From Rhynchonema sp. JSB1_4 (taxonomy: Eukaryota; Nematoda; Chromadorea; Monhysterida; Xyalidae), in NCBI GenBank assembly GCA_030248065.1, contig JASAMV010002897.1:1-64000 (forward strand): 64,000 nt of DNA, written 5' to 3'. Shown here piece by piece: positions 34,939 through 45,699 of the stretch. A model generated the notes under the pieces. It made no database searches and had not been told where the DNA came from. It worked only from the letters and a program-made list of their open reading frames with translations. Each line of letters starts with the position of its first letter. Position 1 is the stretch's first letter. A program made the position numbers and the translations under genes.

Positions 34939-36142
34939 TGTGGCCGGTTTCGACAAAGTCCTCCCCTGGCTGAGGAAAGAAAAGAAAGAGATTCGCTCGT
35001 GATTTTTAGGTTGACTCTTGTGTTTTTCGTGTGTGTTTTGAGTTCTGTGAGACTGCGCTAACCTTGTTCGATAAACGTAATATTGAGAATCGTCAGGAGG
35101 GATCGATCTGTGGATTGAAGAGGCGTGAATCGCAACCCCGGAGTGAACCGCGCGTCACTCGGCGGGGCCTTTTGTGAAGGTTTAGTGTTTGTTGCATTTT
35201 GTGTGCCAAACCGTGTTTCCAGCTCAGGCAGCCGCGCCCCGTCGTCAGTCTCGCCGGTCGGGCCTTACCGTGCAGTGCAAGGCCGTATCGTTGGGTGAGG
35301 AAGCCGTGCAGAGTGCCGCCTCGCCCTCCGATTACACTTGGTGAGCCGCAGCTGACTGAACGCGAGGGAGATAGGTGGTTTTGTGGTTCTGGGGGGAGAG
35401 TTTTTGGGGCTTTTCAAAAATTACTCTCCCTTGTTTTTGCTAGATCTAGCACCCAAATCGTTTCCCCGACGCCCTACGACCCGGCCCGCGGACAAACAAC
35501 GCCGGGCCCGACCAATTCGATCAATTTCCGACCAGCCACGGACGTTTTTTCGGCAAACCGAGGGCAATTCTCTTGATCGATCCCGACGGACAGTCTGGAC
35601 CGAGGATACGAAGCGGAGCGGAAAAGCAGTAGAACAGCAGTAGCAGGGAGACAACACCGCGGCGCGAAGCAGGGACACACCTATCCTGCAGCCGGGGCAA
35701 AAACAGGTAAGTTTTGACTAAGTACTGAGTTTCTCCACGCTTGTTTTTTGTTGTTTTTTTTGTGTGTGTTGAGTGGATTCTCGACGTCACCGGCAGTGAA
35801 CGAACAGGCTGTCCGGGCATCACCGTAGTGAAAATCGAACGGGCAGTACGGCCAACGCGTCGCTACATCCATCGCATCACTGAACGTCGGAAAGAAATCG
35901 ATAGGAGCGAAAGGACAACAACGACGAGGAGGAAACAAGCGACCAGGACCATCGGCCGAACTGTAGGATTGTGATATAAAATACTGAAAAGTATTTTATA
36001 GCCAATCCGGAATAAAAAGAGTGCAATCGATTGGATAATTTTGTGCAAACAAGCACAGAATACAAATTTATTGGAAAATTTGAGAGCCATTTTTGGGGGT
36101 TTTTGCATTTTTTAGTGCAAAAACCGCAATTTTTCGTTCGCA
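34939..36142 (+). repeat. Right LTR
   Basis: Near-identical to 22946-24150, differing by scattered substitutions and a short poly-T indel. It ends TTCGCA, followed by GCGTT. Confidence 0.8.
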
Positions 36143-36350
36143 GCGTTTTTTTGCGAGTGAGAATCATTGTTGTGATACACGGTGAATAACCCGCGATGAT
36201 AAAGCATCGAGAATGACGAACCCGCGTCAAGAGATACTCGTGAAGTTTACGTGAAACGCAACGCCGGAGTGGCCAGACGGCCAGTTGCGCTCGGCGGGGC
36301 ATTCTGTGAAGGTTTGTGTTTGACATTGTTTGTGTCTACCCAGGTCCGTC
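36143..36350 (+). repeat. Diverged relative of the LTR 5' part
   Basis: Directly after the right LTR lies sequence that aligns in order with LTR positions of about 23000-23215. Examples are GATAAAGCATCGAGAATGACG against GATAAACG...GAGAATCGTCAGG, and GTGAAACGCAACGCCGGAGTG...CTCGGCGGGGC...TGTGAAGGTTTG against the LTR counterpart. It looks like a fragment of an older LTR from a related family. Confidence 0.6.
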
Positions 36351-36401
36351 CCGCCCCGTGTCGTTGCGTTACATCGATGCGTTATGTACAGCAGTGGTTT
36401 A

Positions 36402-38105
36402 CTATTTTACACATGCGTCATCCACTTTGGCGCCTGTGACCTTTGTCGTTTTGTCGCCCCAATCTTTCAAATGGATGGGCATGCTCTTTCCAGCCAATGC
36501 CTTCTTCAGACCTTTCATCATGAACTTGTGCTTAATTAGAAACAGATATACGTTGATCAACGGATTGAAGTTGGTGGGCCAATAGAACAGAACTACGAGC
36601 GACGGCGGCCAGATGTAGGTCAGGTAGTCGGCCGATTGCACGGGCAGAATCACAAGGAACTGAAATAGGACCATATTTGAGCCATAGCTTGCTAAAGTCG
36701 ACATTTGGTCGGTCACTGACAAAGGTGGCCACGGTGCTCCAACCAATTCGTTTGGTCATGTCTCGCTGTTGTTTGGCTGCCTGTGGGTTGATCTCGTTGC
36801 TGCCTGCCACCTATATCAAATGAACACGCACTGGAGTTGTGCAGAATGTCTTATGACTAAAATCACAATAAATGTCGCAAACCTTCTTGTTGTGATGAAT
36901 GTATACCAGCAACGCGAGCGCGAAGATTACAATCGAACCGAAATGTCCGTAACTGAATGCTTTCAACTGCCACGAGTACACCCACGGATGCATGACTAGG
37001 CTTTGATAGCACACATCACTAGCGACCGGACCCTCGTCGTGCAACATGTAACTGCAGTCGACGTCAACCATCAACAGGTGCTCAATTATGAATAATATAC
37101 CACATCCAGCAGTGACGCCTTACCCGCTAATCAGTGCAGTGATGGTGAAAATTGCCTGGTGCGCATACACAGCCCCCACCAAGACGTATGCTAGTGTAGT
37201 GCCTTGGCTGATGTACCTGTGACGTTTATATGTTAATATGCTGGTGGCAAACTAACACACCGATAGTTTCACAGGTTCCGGTCTTGAAACATCGTATGTA
37301 TATGAACTTGGACCCACCACATTGGAAACGTCGTGACCAGAAATCGATCCAGGCTGACCATCGACAACATCAGACCAGCAGCGCCATAGAACACAGCCCA
37401 CAATAGATTGAATGGCATCAAGCCACAGTGCCACGCCGTTAACCCAAGCTAAAATTTCGCGCTTGTAAACTCTGATTGAAACTCTGACACAGAAAAGTAG
37501 TCCGAACGAACCAAGTTGTTCATGCTGCCACCCACGATCCAGCGTTGCAGGCCATACAGACCGGCAAGGAAGAACGCCAATCCATTCCAGGCGTCCGCAA
37601 ATGCCAGCCCTTAAAAGGTTACAAGCAATCACGGATACGCTTCATCATCAGGCAAAAAAATTTTTATTGTTGAACTTTTTTTAAACGTTTTAAAGTATTA
37701 TAAATTTTTTTAAAAGTCACTTTTTTTATTCCAGATCCCCAAAAGATGGCTGCGACAGGTATAAAATTCCTAAAATCGCAGTTGTCAGTAATACTTTGTG
37801 GTACACAAAAGGGAACTTTTCCACAAAAAATCCTGTTCATCATACATATATATCTGTGCAGTGACACCCTATCATTTTTTTAAATAGAGAAGACCGCACC
37901 CACCTCCAAGTACTACATATTCTTTGCGTGTCCTGAACGCTTGGTGGTACGCAATCGGTATGAACAAAGCGATATTACCAATGAATACGAATATTCCGGT
38001 GATAAAGAAAATAAACGGTGTCAGTTGCTCAATGGCGTCAAAGATTATGTTGTTATCGGGCTCGAGCACAGGGAATTCCGTTGAGTTCGTCAGATTGCTA
38101 ATCAT
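36402..38105 (-). CDS. Rhodopsin-like GPCR, copy A
   Basis: Seven exons (minus): 38105-37904, 37609-37536, 37448-37330, 37216-37124, 37051-36883, 36810-36721 and 36659-36402; the total is 1005 nt, 334 residues. The N-terminus has N-glycosylation sites (NLTNST). TM1 has the GN motif (FIGNIAL), TM2 LAFAD, extracellular loop 1 WHC, TM3 ends SMVSLDRF (DRF instead of DRY). The loop-2 region has a cysteine (DVCYQ), and TM7 has NPLIN (the usual NPxxY has Asn in the Tyr place, with Tyr two later). A short C-terminal tail rich in Lys follows. These mark a class A (rhodopsin family) receptor at the plasma membrane; ligand unknown. Donors include GTGGGT, GTTTCC, GTAAGG, GTTTGC and GTCAGT. A paralogue lies at 44011-45528. 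Intron 1 holds a hAT-type fragment. I cannot assign a subfamily; a lineage-specific orphan receptor is likely. Confidence 0.82.
37648..37860 (-). mobile_element. Fragment of the CAGGGTTGGATT hAT-type family
   Basis: It matches the left inner part of 42547-43326: ATTGTTGAACTTTTTTTAAA, then AAAAGTCACTTTTTTTATTC, then GGTACACAAAAGGGAACTTTTCCAC, diverged. Both termini are absent. It lies in intron 1 of GPCR copy A; copy B lacks it. Confidence 0.55.
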
Positions 38106-38167
38106 GACCCCAATCGAAATGCCTATTTTCATATCACGTTGCCATTGCCAACTATAACTGCGATAAA

Positions 38168-38240
38168 ATATACAGGAGGACACGAATTCCCCGACTTTCG
38201 GATAATCGGACCGATGCTCTGCCAACAGAGCGGTTCAACA
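38168..38240 (-). repeat. Degenerate tRNA-like element upstream of GPCR copy A
   Basis: It shares CGGATAATCGGACCGATGCTC and TCTGCCAACAGAGCGGTTC with the better preserved element at 45577-45645. It was duplicated together with the GPCR gene and has since decayed. Confidence 0.5.
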
Positions 38241-38395
38241 CGCGACGTCAACGCATTAAGATGTCTTTGTTTCAATTCGAGCAAGCTGCAGCCTGGTCTG
38301 GGTCTGGCAGCCCCCGGGAAGCAAATGCTGCTTTGACAACAGAAGCAACGAAGTAATTGCCTGTTTTCTAATAGAGAAAACTAAAAGTAATCAAC

Positions 38396-39560
38396 TTGGT
38401 CTGCGTTGACAACAGAAGCAACAAAGTAATTGCCTATTTAGAATGTAGAGAAAACTTGAATAATCGACTTGGTCACTACACAAGGCTCTGTTTGTTTTAT
38501 CGTCTGTTCAGAACACTACACTCTGAAGAATCATTTTCTGATCATAAGTATAGCATGTTCAGGTGTATTCAAACTATGATAGTCGGCTCACCGGATGACA
38601 CTAAAAGTGTCGTTACAGAACTTAATGAATCGACAAGACAAGCATTTGATTCCGCCTGCCGAGAAAACGGGCCAGGCTTGAATTAGTGTATCCTGGTGGT
38701 CAAACGACCTTCACAAACTTAGGAAGGGGTGTAGGAAACTACAACGAATTCTCAAAAAACGCGACGAAGTGCTGGAATATTTACTAGTGTGACAACTGGA
38801 AAGACTACCGAGAGTGAGAAAATGAATATCAAAGTTAAACTAGACGATCATAGCCAAGATCATAGAAAATGCTGCGGGTATATAAGCTCATGTAGAGAAA
38901 CTGCTTGACTACAAAAAGAACTGATTTCAGACCCTGTGACACGACTACTGGGTTCACTCGAGAAACCAGGTGCGAAACATTAAAAGTACTGCTAGACACT
39001 CATTTTCCAGGCAATAGGCTTGCAAACACTCAAGGTATCAACAAATCGGTCGATTTGAACCGTACAAATCTCTTGGACAGGATGGCACATTTCCAGCGCT
39101 GCTACAAAAAGGGTTCACTACTCTGGGTCTTTCACTTGAGCGTATATTTCGAGCATGTATTGCCATATCATACGTCCCCATATCATGGACGTATGTAGGT
39201 CACGTTGATATTCATTCGTAAGCCTGACAAGAAAGACCACACTCAGGCAAGTTCTGTCGGACCTCTTAGCCTGTTGTCGTCCTCAAATCTCTAGATATTT
39301 TTTTATCAGAGAACTGATCAAGGTTAGCTACCCACTCCGTGCGAACCAACAGGCGTATATCAAGCGGGTAAATCTACTTAAACTGCCCTTCACACTCTGG
39401 TTCCAAGAATAGAAGAATCTATGGAAGCGAAAACATGTTGACAGAAACTTTCTTTGACGAGGCAGGTGCTTTTAGTGACGAAGTCCAGACGGTGCAACAT
39501 TTACATTTATTCCTCCATTCCAATCCAATACATCCAAACAATGAAGTTCACAAGCACAGA
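38396..39560 (+). pseudogene. Relic of a LINE (non-LTR retrotransposon) ORF2
   Basis: Split over frames with several stops, the conceptual protein shows family landmarks in the right order. These are the end of the endonuclease (EESFSDHKY), a WWSNDLHKLRKGCRKL-like linker, ETLKVLLDTHFPGNR, then reverse-transcriptase blocks resembling FIxKPxKxDH...xPLSLLSS, PLRANQQAY and a FFDEAGAF-like core strand. Such order and the THFPG motif are seen in Jockey/I/R1-type LINEs. It is heavily decayed, without ends or poly-A tail. The 5' part is also present at 46580-47082 because it lay in the segment duplicated with the GPCR gene. Confidence 0.6.
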
Positions 39561-39963
39561 AACACAGAAAATAAGAGAGTCAGTTAGGTGTAGTCAAAAC
39601 ATCAATCAATATAATAGCGCGGGTAAAGTCAAGCACTGCTGCTTGCTGCATATGTTGTAAACACGTGATACGCACTATTGGGGATATGTCACCACAGTGC
39701 TTTTGACAAAGCAAGATTCGATATTATCACTTTAAATAATTGGTACTTAATGTCATTAAGTAGGTTATAAATAAGACAATTCAAAACTAGTAATTTCGGC
39801 TTGTCCGCAAGATATGGTCAAGGTGAGCAATCAGCTTGTAAAACCGTGTACCGTACATATATTCGTTGGACACTGAACAAATGCAACAAGTCTCTGCAGC
39901 TCATGCGCCACACGGAACGGCTGACTTCGCAACACCCGAAATTGTCTGCAATGAGCCCGTCAA

Positions 39964-40986
39964 CTATTCTCTGATATCTGGTCGATTGGCATACTGGCAT
40001 ACGTCGTGCGCAATGAACTTAACTTCTTTGTAGTAGTCATAATGTTCCAAAGAAAGTGTCTGAACTGACATTCTAATGCCCGGACGAGGGCGGTCTAAAC
40101 CATATGGTAGCACTCGTATCGGCAACTTGGCATCGAGCATCACACCTATTTCGTCGAGCAATCGACGTGTCTTGGCGGATCTCGATCTCATACAATCTGA
40201 ATCCCTCGGCGGTATACCTGCTTACCGGTCATAGTCGCATCGTGGAAACTGATCGAGCGACATCACGTTCAAATATCCCACGATTCGGGAAGTAAGCAAT
40301 TGGTAATGGGGTAATTCGTATGTGTACAACCATTCTCGAAGATGGTCAATGTACCGCTGCGTGGTGAATGCGATATCAACCACGTGTTCATGCATCTCCC
40401 AGAGCTCACACAACTCGGTTTCATTCAACCAGTCTGTTTGCCACGCCGACAGTATTGGCGGTTCTCCCAATGTGTACTCCGTGTACATATCGATTGCGTG
40501 CGGTCTGATCGCCTCAGACTCGGACTGGTATCGTTCGCGGACTGGGCGCGTTCGTGGCGTACGCCCGGTTTCTGTATTCGAATATTCGTAAAGGACTTGA
40601 CGCGCGCTTCGCGTATGTCCGGTCCTTGCGTTCCAATAATCGTAGTGGACTTGCCGCGCCCGTTGCGCTTGTGCAGGGTACGCGCTTGTCTGGCCCGAAT
40701 GGCTGTCTGATTGGTCCAAATGACCGTAATTTTAGTCCGATTGACCGAATGTTCGGCTCGACTGTTGGTCTGAATGACCGTCGACCGGTTCCGTTGGCTG
40801 GCCCTCGCGATCCGGGTGATCGCTGGGCCGCTTTGGTAGTGGGCTCGATCGATCCGAGTGATCGTCGGCCTGTGGGTCCTCAAGGCTAAACATTTTGCTC
40901 GACTGACCTTTCCGTCTGCCCGAGTGATCATGTCGCTTGCCCGAATGGCTGGCGTGATCATTGGCAGATGTTGATTGGAGCGACAT
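39964..40986 (-). pseudogene. Long frame broken by two in-frame stops
   Basis: A single minus-strand frame from ATG at 40986 runs 341 codons to TAG at 39964 but is broken by TAA at 40734-40732 and TAA at 40224-40222. The first part is rich in His, Ser and Asp (SGKRHDHSGRRKGQSS), the second has repeats such as QVHYDYW / QVLYEYS and a sensible hydrophobic/acidic pattern (ELCELWEMHEHVVDIAF), the third LEHYDYYKEVKFIAHDVC. I do not recognise it. The frame does not shift between parts, so it looks like a recently inactivated gene or element ORF, or a gene whose introns I have misread. Confidence 0.4.
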
Positions 40987-40999
40987 CTGGAGTCAGCAA

Positions 41000-42538
41000 T
41001 CAACGTGAGACTCAGTCGATCTGCACCGATTAGTGAACGTGTGACGAAGTCAAACTGCGTTGACTGGGATTAGTAATCGACGTGAGACGAAGTCAACTGC
41101 GTCGATACCTGATCTCAAATCTCTGCAAAAGCTGGAAATCCAGTCAGGTTAGGTTAGGTACACAAGGTTTATAAATGAGACATGCAATAGGACGAACTCA
41201 CAAACCAAAACCAACGTGAGACTGAGTCAATCTTGGCTGATTTATTGGCCCGGAGACGAACAACCTTTTTCCAACAGTAGGTCAACTGTGGTGGCGGATA
41301 AGACTTTTTCAGTAACTATGAGAAGTGGTAATTGCTTATATAGGTTTTGGGACGTAGTGCCTTAGGATACATCACACACACAGGGTATGGATTATACAAA
41401 ACAAGAAAGTTACGACACGCAAGGTAGGCAAATTTGCTACCCGGTACACGTTACGCGGAGAGACGTAGTCTCTCAATAGAGCGATCGCTAATCGCATAAT
41501 AAAGACGGTTCTCATAACACAGTCACGTATGGGAACATGAACCGAACTGTTCATTTACGTAGGTTGACTCGCCCGCAAGAGCGGTGCTTTCCGGACTGAG
41601 TTCAAATGGACCAATCACAGTACCGATGTACTTATGTCCCTCAACTGTGTTTCTTCACGTGTTGTGTTCCGAACGATATCGGATGAATGCGCGTTCGCGT
41701 AAACGCTAACCATGAAGATTCATGGATATCTTCTTGCTCATGCAACAGCAAACAAGCTTCGTAATGGAGGCAACTTCGCACCAGGATCATCATGTAAATA
41801 TCGTTCGTGATTTAATTCCACGTTGCCCACAAATTGAACGTGCTTACAGACAATTGGACAGTTTTGGGCCGCTCATTGAAAACAGCATAATAAAGGGGCA
41901 TTCAGCCTCAAGCGCAAAATCGGACGGTATCTTAGTGGGCAGGTAAGTGGTTACTAGAAGACCGGACATCCCAGCAAACCCAGGATCAATCGAGCTTGAT
42001 GCCAACGCACCACACGGCACGAGAACGCCAGCCAGAACTTACCGACAAGGTGACGAACCGAGCCGAGCCGAGCCAAGCGGAATAGTGCCTGAAACATGCG
42101 TTCGCCATGGGAAAAGAGTCGAATTACTACATTGTCAGAACCCAAAAGAACTTATAGCAACAGCTATCACACGAAAGTAGCACTTTATTTCGTTTCAGAC
42201 ACAAAAAGGTAAACATCGGCATTGGGCTCTGCCAGCAGCAGAGAATACACGATGACCAGAAAGGTGCTCGCCGACTGGGCTGAGTATACATGTAGTGCGT
42301 TTGTAGTGCACATAAACAACCGCTCGAGGCGTGACAGTAACGATGAATACCTAGGTGTTTGCAATTTAGCCGGCACAAATCACATATAGAGTTGGGTTAC
42401 ACTTGCATAAATAGTAATAGAATATTATAACAACGACAACGTTACACAACTGGCACACACAATAATAATATTGACACGCCACACCACAACACGATTTGAA
42501 CATTGTGCAATTTCGACTTTTCTTTCACCTACAGTACA
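41000..42538. other. Intergenic, nothing supported
   Basis: Short ORFs only. Some GTGAGAC(T/G)...AGTCAA repeats at 41000-41240 suggest local duplication. No domain, RNA gene or complete transposon was recognised. Confidence 0.45.
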
Positions 42539-42546
42539 CCTTCATC

Positions 42547-43326
42547 CAGGGTTGGATTAAAAAATTTTTTTATTATCGAACTTTTTTTTTTTAAAAAAAC
42601 TTTTTAAAATTTTTTTTTTAAAAATCACTTTTTTTTATTCCGGACCCCCAAAAAATTGGTTTCTAGAAAAATGAAATTTCTGAAATCATGTTACTTAGGT
42701 ATGTTTTGAGGGACACTAAAGAGAACTTCTCCACTGACTTGCATGTTTATGTCGATCACCTGCGATCTAGCCCATTTGGTCATAACTTTGAGAACCCGCC
42801 CGAAGGTAACTCTGTGGGCATATATGACAAAGGGAAGACCAACCTTCTGTTTGTGAATTTGGGGATAAATTTGAAAAGAGATAAAGAGTTACACCACACT
42901 CATGTTGTGTGACAAAAGCAACAAATGACAAATCCACACAACTGCAAATAGGCGAGCAAAGTGGAGTCTGTTGATAGCTTACGTCGATAGCTCAATAACT
43001 GCACAGTATACGGTATGGGGTGTCCTATATTATACGTGCAGCGACTGTTGGGATGTCTGGGAACTGTATGAGTCCATTACAACGCCATTTTAAACTGAAA
43101 TATAAGCGCCGCAGGCGATTTTTTGAGAATGATGAGCAATAAAACGCATGAAAACATACATTTTTACCTTAAAAAAGTGAGAAAATAACGAAAAAAAGGG
43201 GAAAAATAATAAAAAAAGTGGACTTACTTTTTAAAATTTTAAAATAAAAAAAGTGGCCAGCTTTTTTTTTAAAAAAAAATTTTTTTTTACAAAAAAATTT
43301 TTACTTTTTTTTTTAATCCAACCCTG
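42547..43326 (+). mobile_element. hAT-type element, CAGGGTTGGATT family, perfect TSD
   Basis: It opens CAGGGTTGGATTAAAAAA and closes TTTTTTAATCCAACCCTG, flanked by CCTTCATC on both sides (42539-42546, 43327-43334). It is 780 bp long. An internal ORF of 74 codons (42688-42912) is conserved with the copy at 45700-46429 but shows no transposase motif; it may be a remnant of coding sequence from the parent element. Confidence 0.92.
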
Positions 43327-43754
43327 CCTTCATCACTGGACACCCATTTACAAAATTTCGAAAATTTGGACACAAATATCAGCAGACAAACAATTGTACA
43401 CTTTGGACATCAATACAAGAGGTGAAGAGGACAAGACAGAATAGCAGAATGTATGCAGAATATACAGCGTACCTTGGTACCATAACAGCCCGTGAATGAT
43501 TGAACTTGACTTTTGAGATTTGCACAGTAGTTCTCAGCACAATAAAGCCAACAGGAAAATGACGGAAACCACAGACATGCATCAATTTCATACGACTAGA
43601 GAATACAAATGAGCTGATAGCATGAACACGAAACAAATACCACCAACAAACACGAAAGTGTGAAATAAAATTTGAATTCGAAGCAAAAAGCTTAAAATCT
43701 GGGAGTATTTTTTAGCGATGTGTGACATACCGAAGTGGTTCGTTATTTCACACT

Positions 43755-44037
43755 GGTATTGGTAGCACAATGGCTATATAAGAATTCATCAAAATCAATC
43801 CTGATTTTCACGTTCAGTCACTCTTAACTACTGTGCTATTTGTGATTCTCACAAAACATTTTCAGCTGAAAATAATCTAGCAGATCAACCACGTTGCCGC
43901 AGGTCTGAAACATTCTCTTTACTACATGTTTTGTGTGCGATCACGCAACGCAACGTCATTGCCCCGTCACTTTCCCTCTTTACGATTCAGGAAAAAAAGT
44001 TGACCAATTCTTATAAAGTCATTGTGCGACCAATACC
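43755..44037 (-). mobile_element. TIR miniature element inserted at the 3' end of GPCR copy B
   Basis: The inverted ends GGTATTGGTAGCACAATG and CATTGTGCGACCAATACC, and the interior, match the element at 25905-26190 in reverse orientation (for example CAGATCAACCACGTTGCCGC). Its right end overlaps the final coding bases and stop of GPCR copy B. Confidence 0.82.
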
Positions 44038-45528
44038 TGCGTTATCCGCTTTGGTGCTTGTGCCATTTGTCGTTTTGTCGCCCCAATCCTTCAAATGGAT
44101 GGGCATGCTCTGGCCAGCCAACGCTTTCTTCAGACCTTTCATCATGAATTTGTGCTTAATTAGAAACAGATATACGTTGATCAACGGGTTGAAGTTGTTC
44201 GGCAAATAGAACAGAACTGCGAGCGCTGGCGGCCAGATGTAGGTCAGGTAGTCGGCCGCTTGCACGGGCAGAATCACAAGAAACTGAAATAGGACCATAT
44301 TTGAGCAATAGCTTGCTGTAGTCAACACGTGTTCGGTCACTTACAAAGGTGGCCACGGTACTCCAACCGATTCGCTTGGTCATATCTCGCTGTTGTTTGG
44401 CTGCCTGTGGGTTGATCTCGCTGCTACCGGCCACCTATGTATATCAAATGAACACGCACTCGAGTTGTGAAGAAAGTCTATGATCAAAATGAAAATGAAA
44501 ATCGCCAACCTTCTTGTTGTGATGAATGTAGACCAGCAATGCGAGCGCGAAGATTACAATCGCACCGAGATGGCCGTAATTGAATGCCTTCAACTCCCAC
44601 GAAAATATCCACGGATGCATGGCCTGATATTGGTAGCACAAATCACCAGCGACCGGACCCTCGTCGTGCAACATGTAACTGCAGTCGATTTCAACCATCA
44701 ACAGGTGTTCAATGTAAGTAATAATGCCACTACAGCTGTAAACCTTACCCGCTAATCAGTGCAGCGATGGTGAAAATTGCCTGGTGCACAAACACGACCC
44801 CCACCAAGACGTATGCTAGTGTAGTGCCTTGGCTGATGTACCTGTGGCGTTTACTTGTTAATGCATAGGGGAAATTAGCATTTTAATCGTTTCACAGGTT
44901 CCGGTCTTGAAACATCGTATATGAACTTGGACCCACCACATCGTAAACGTCGTGACCAGAAATCGATCCAGGCTGACCATCGACAACATCAGACCAGCAG
45001 CGCCATAGGACACAGCCCACAATAGATTGAATGGCATCAAGCCACAGTGCCACGCCGTTAACCCAAGCTAAACTTTTGCGCTTGCAAGCTCTGATTGAAA
45101 TCGTGACACACAAAGTTAGTCCGAACGAACCAGATTTCTCGCGTTGCCACCCACGATCGAGCGTTGCAGTCGATACAGACCGGCAGTGAAGAATGCCATT
45201 CCATTCCAGGCGTCCGCAAATGCCAGCCCTTAAAAACTTGAAAGCAATCACGGGTACGCTTCATCATACTGTGCAGTGACACCCTTTCATTTTTTAAAGA
45301 GAGAGAGAAGACCGCAATTTCCCCGCACCCACCACCAAGTACTACATATTCCTTGCGTGTCCTGAACGCTTTGTGGTACGCAATCGGAATGAGCAGAGCG
45401 ATGTTGCCAATGAATACGAATATGCCGGTGACAAAGTAGATAATCGATGCCACTTGCTCAATGGCGGCAAAGATTACGTTATCGGGCTCGAGCACAGGGA
45501 ATTCCGTTGAGTTCGTCAGATTGCTCAT
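44011..45528 (-). CDS. Rhodopsin-like GPCR, copy B
   Basis: Seven exons (minus): 45528-45333, 45228-45155, 45067-44949, 44841-44749, 44678-44510, 44434-44345 and 44283-44011; the total is 1014 nt, 337 residues. Exon sizes 2-6 are identical to copy A. The landmarks are the same: NLTNST, FIGNIAL, LAFAD, WHC, SMVSLDRF, a loop-2 cysteine (DLCYQY), NPLIN followed by VY. The last eight codons (GIGRTMTL) and the TAA come from the terminus of the inserted element at 43755-44037; in copy A the tail ends DDACVK. The receptor core is intact with no stop or frameshift, so the gene may still work. Compared with A it differs mainly in TM1 and the tail. Confidence 0.82.
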
Positions 45529-45576
45529 CGTATTGCCAACGATTGCAGCGAAAAAATATGCAGTTAGGTGAACCAG

Positions 45577-45645
45577 GAGGATTTGAACCACCGACCTTCG
45601 GATAGTCGGACCGATGCTCTGCCAACAGGGCGGTTCAACAAGCGA
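45577..45645 (-). repeat. tRNA-like element upstream of GPCR copy B
   Basis: On the minus strand there are a tRNA-like 5' arm (TTGAACC pairing with GGTTCA), TGTTGGCAGAGC, TCGG...CCGA and B box GGTTCAAATCC. Stems contain mismatches and position 33 is not T, so this is a pseudo-tRNA or SINE head rather than a functional tRNA. Confidence 0.5.
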
Positions 45646-45699
45646 CGTCAACGCATAAAGATGACTTAGTTTCAATACGTCACAAAGTAGTGTCTTGTG

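Larger units (their letters stand above)
22946..36142 (+). mobile_element. LTR retrotransposon-like element, pol-less, internally duplicated
   Basis: Two near-identical direct repeats of about 1.2 kb (22946-24150 and 34939-36142) start TGTGGCCGG and end TTCGCA, the TG...CA form of LTRs. The base pairs outside are GCATT on the left and GCGTT on the right, a 5-bp target duplication with one mismatch. Between them are two tandem copies of an about 3.65 kb segment, one 317-residue ORF, and about 2.9 kb of non-coding sequence with conserved hairpins. I found no reverse transcriptase, integrase, protease or zinc-knuckle motif, and no canonical TGG-type primer site after the left LTR. It would therefore be a non-autonomous LTR element needing enzymes supplied in trans. 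By eye about nine substitutions separate the LTRs, so insertion was recent. Confidence 0.75.

Noticed and set aside
39964..40986. Stop-codon reassignment to explain the interrupted frame
   Set aside because: The clear genes of the window end on TAA, TAG or TGA and have no internal ones, so the standard code holds.
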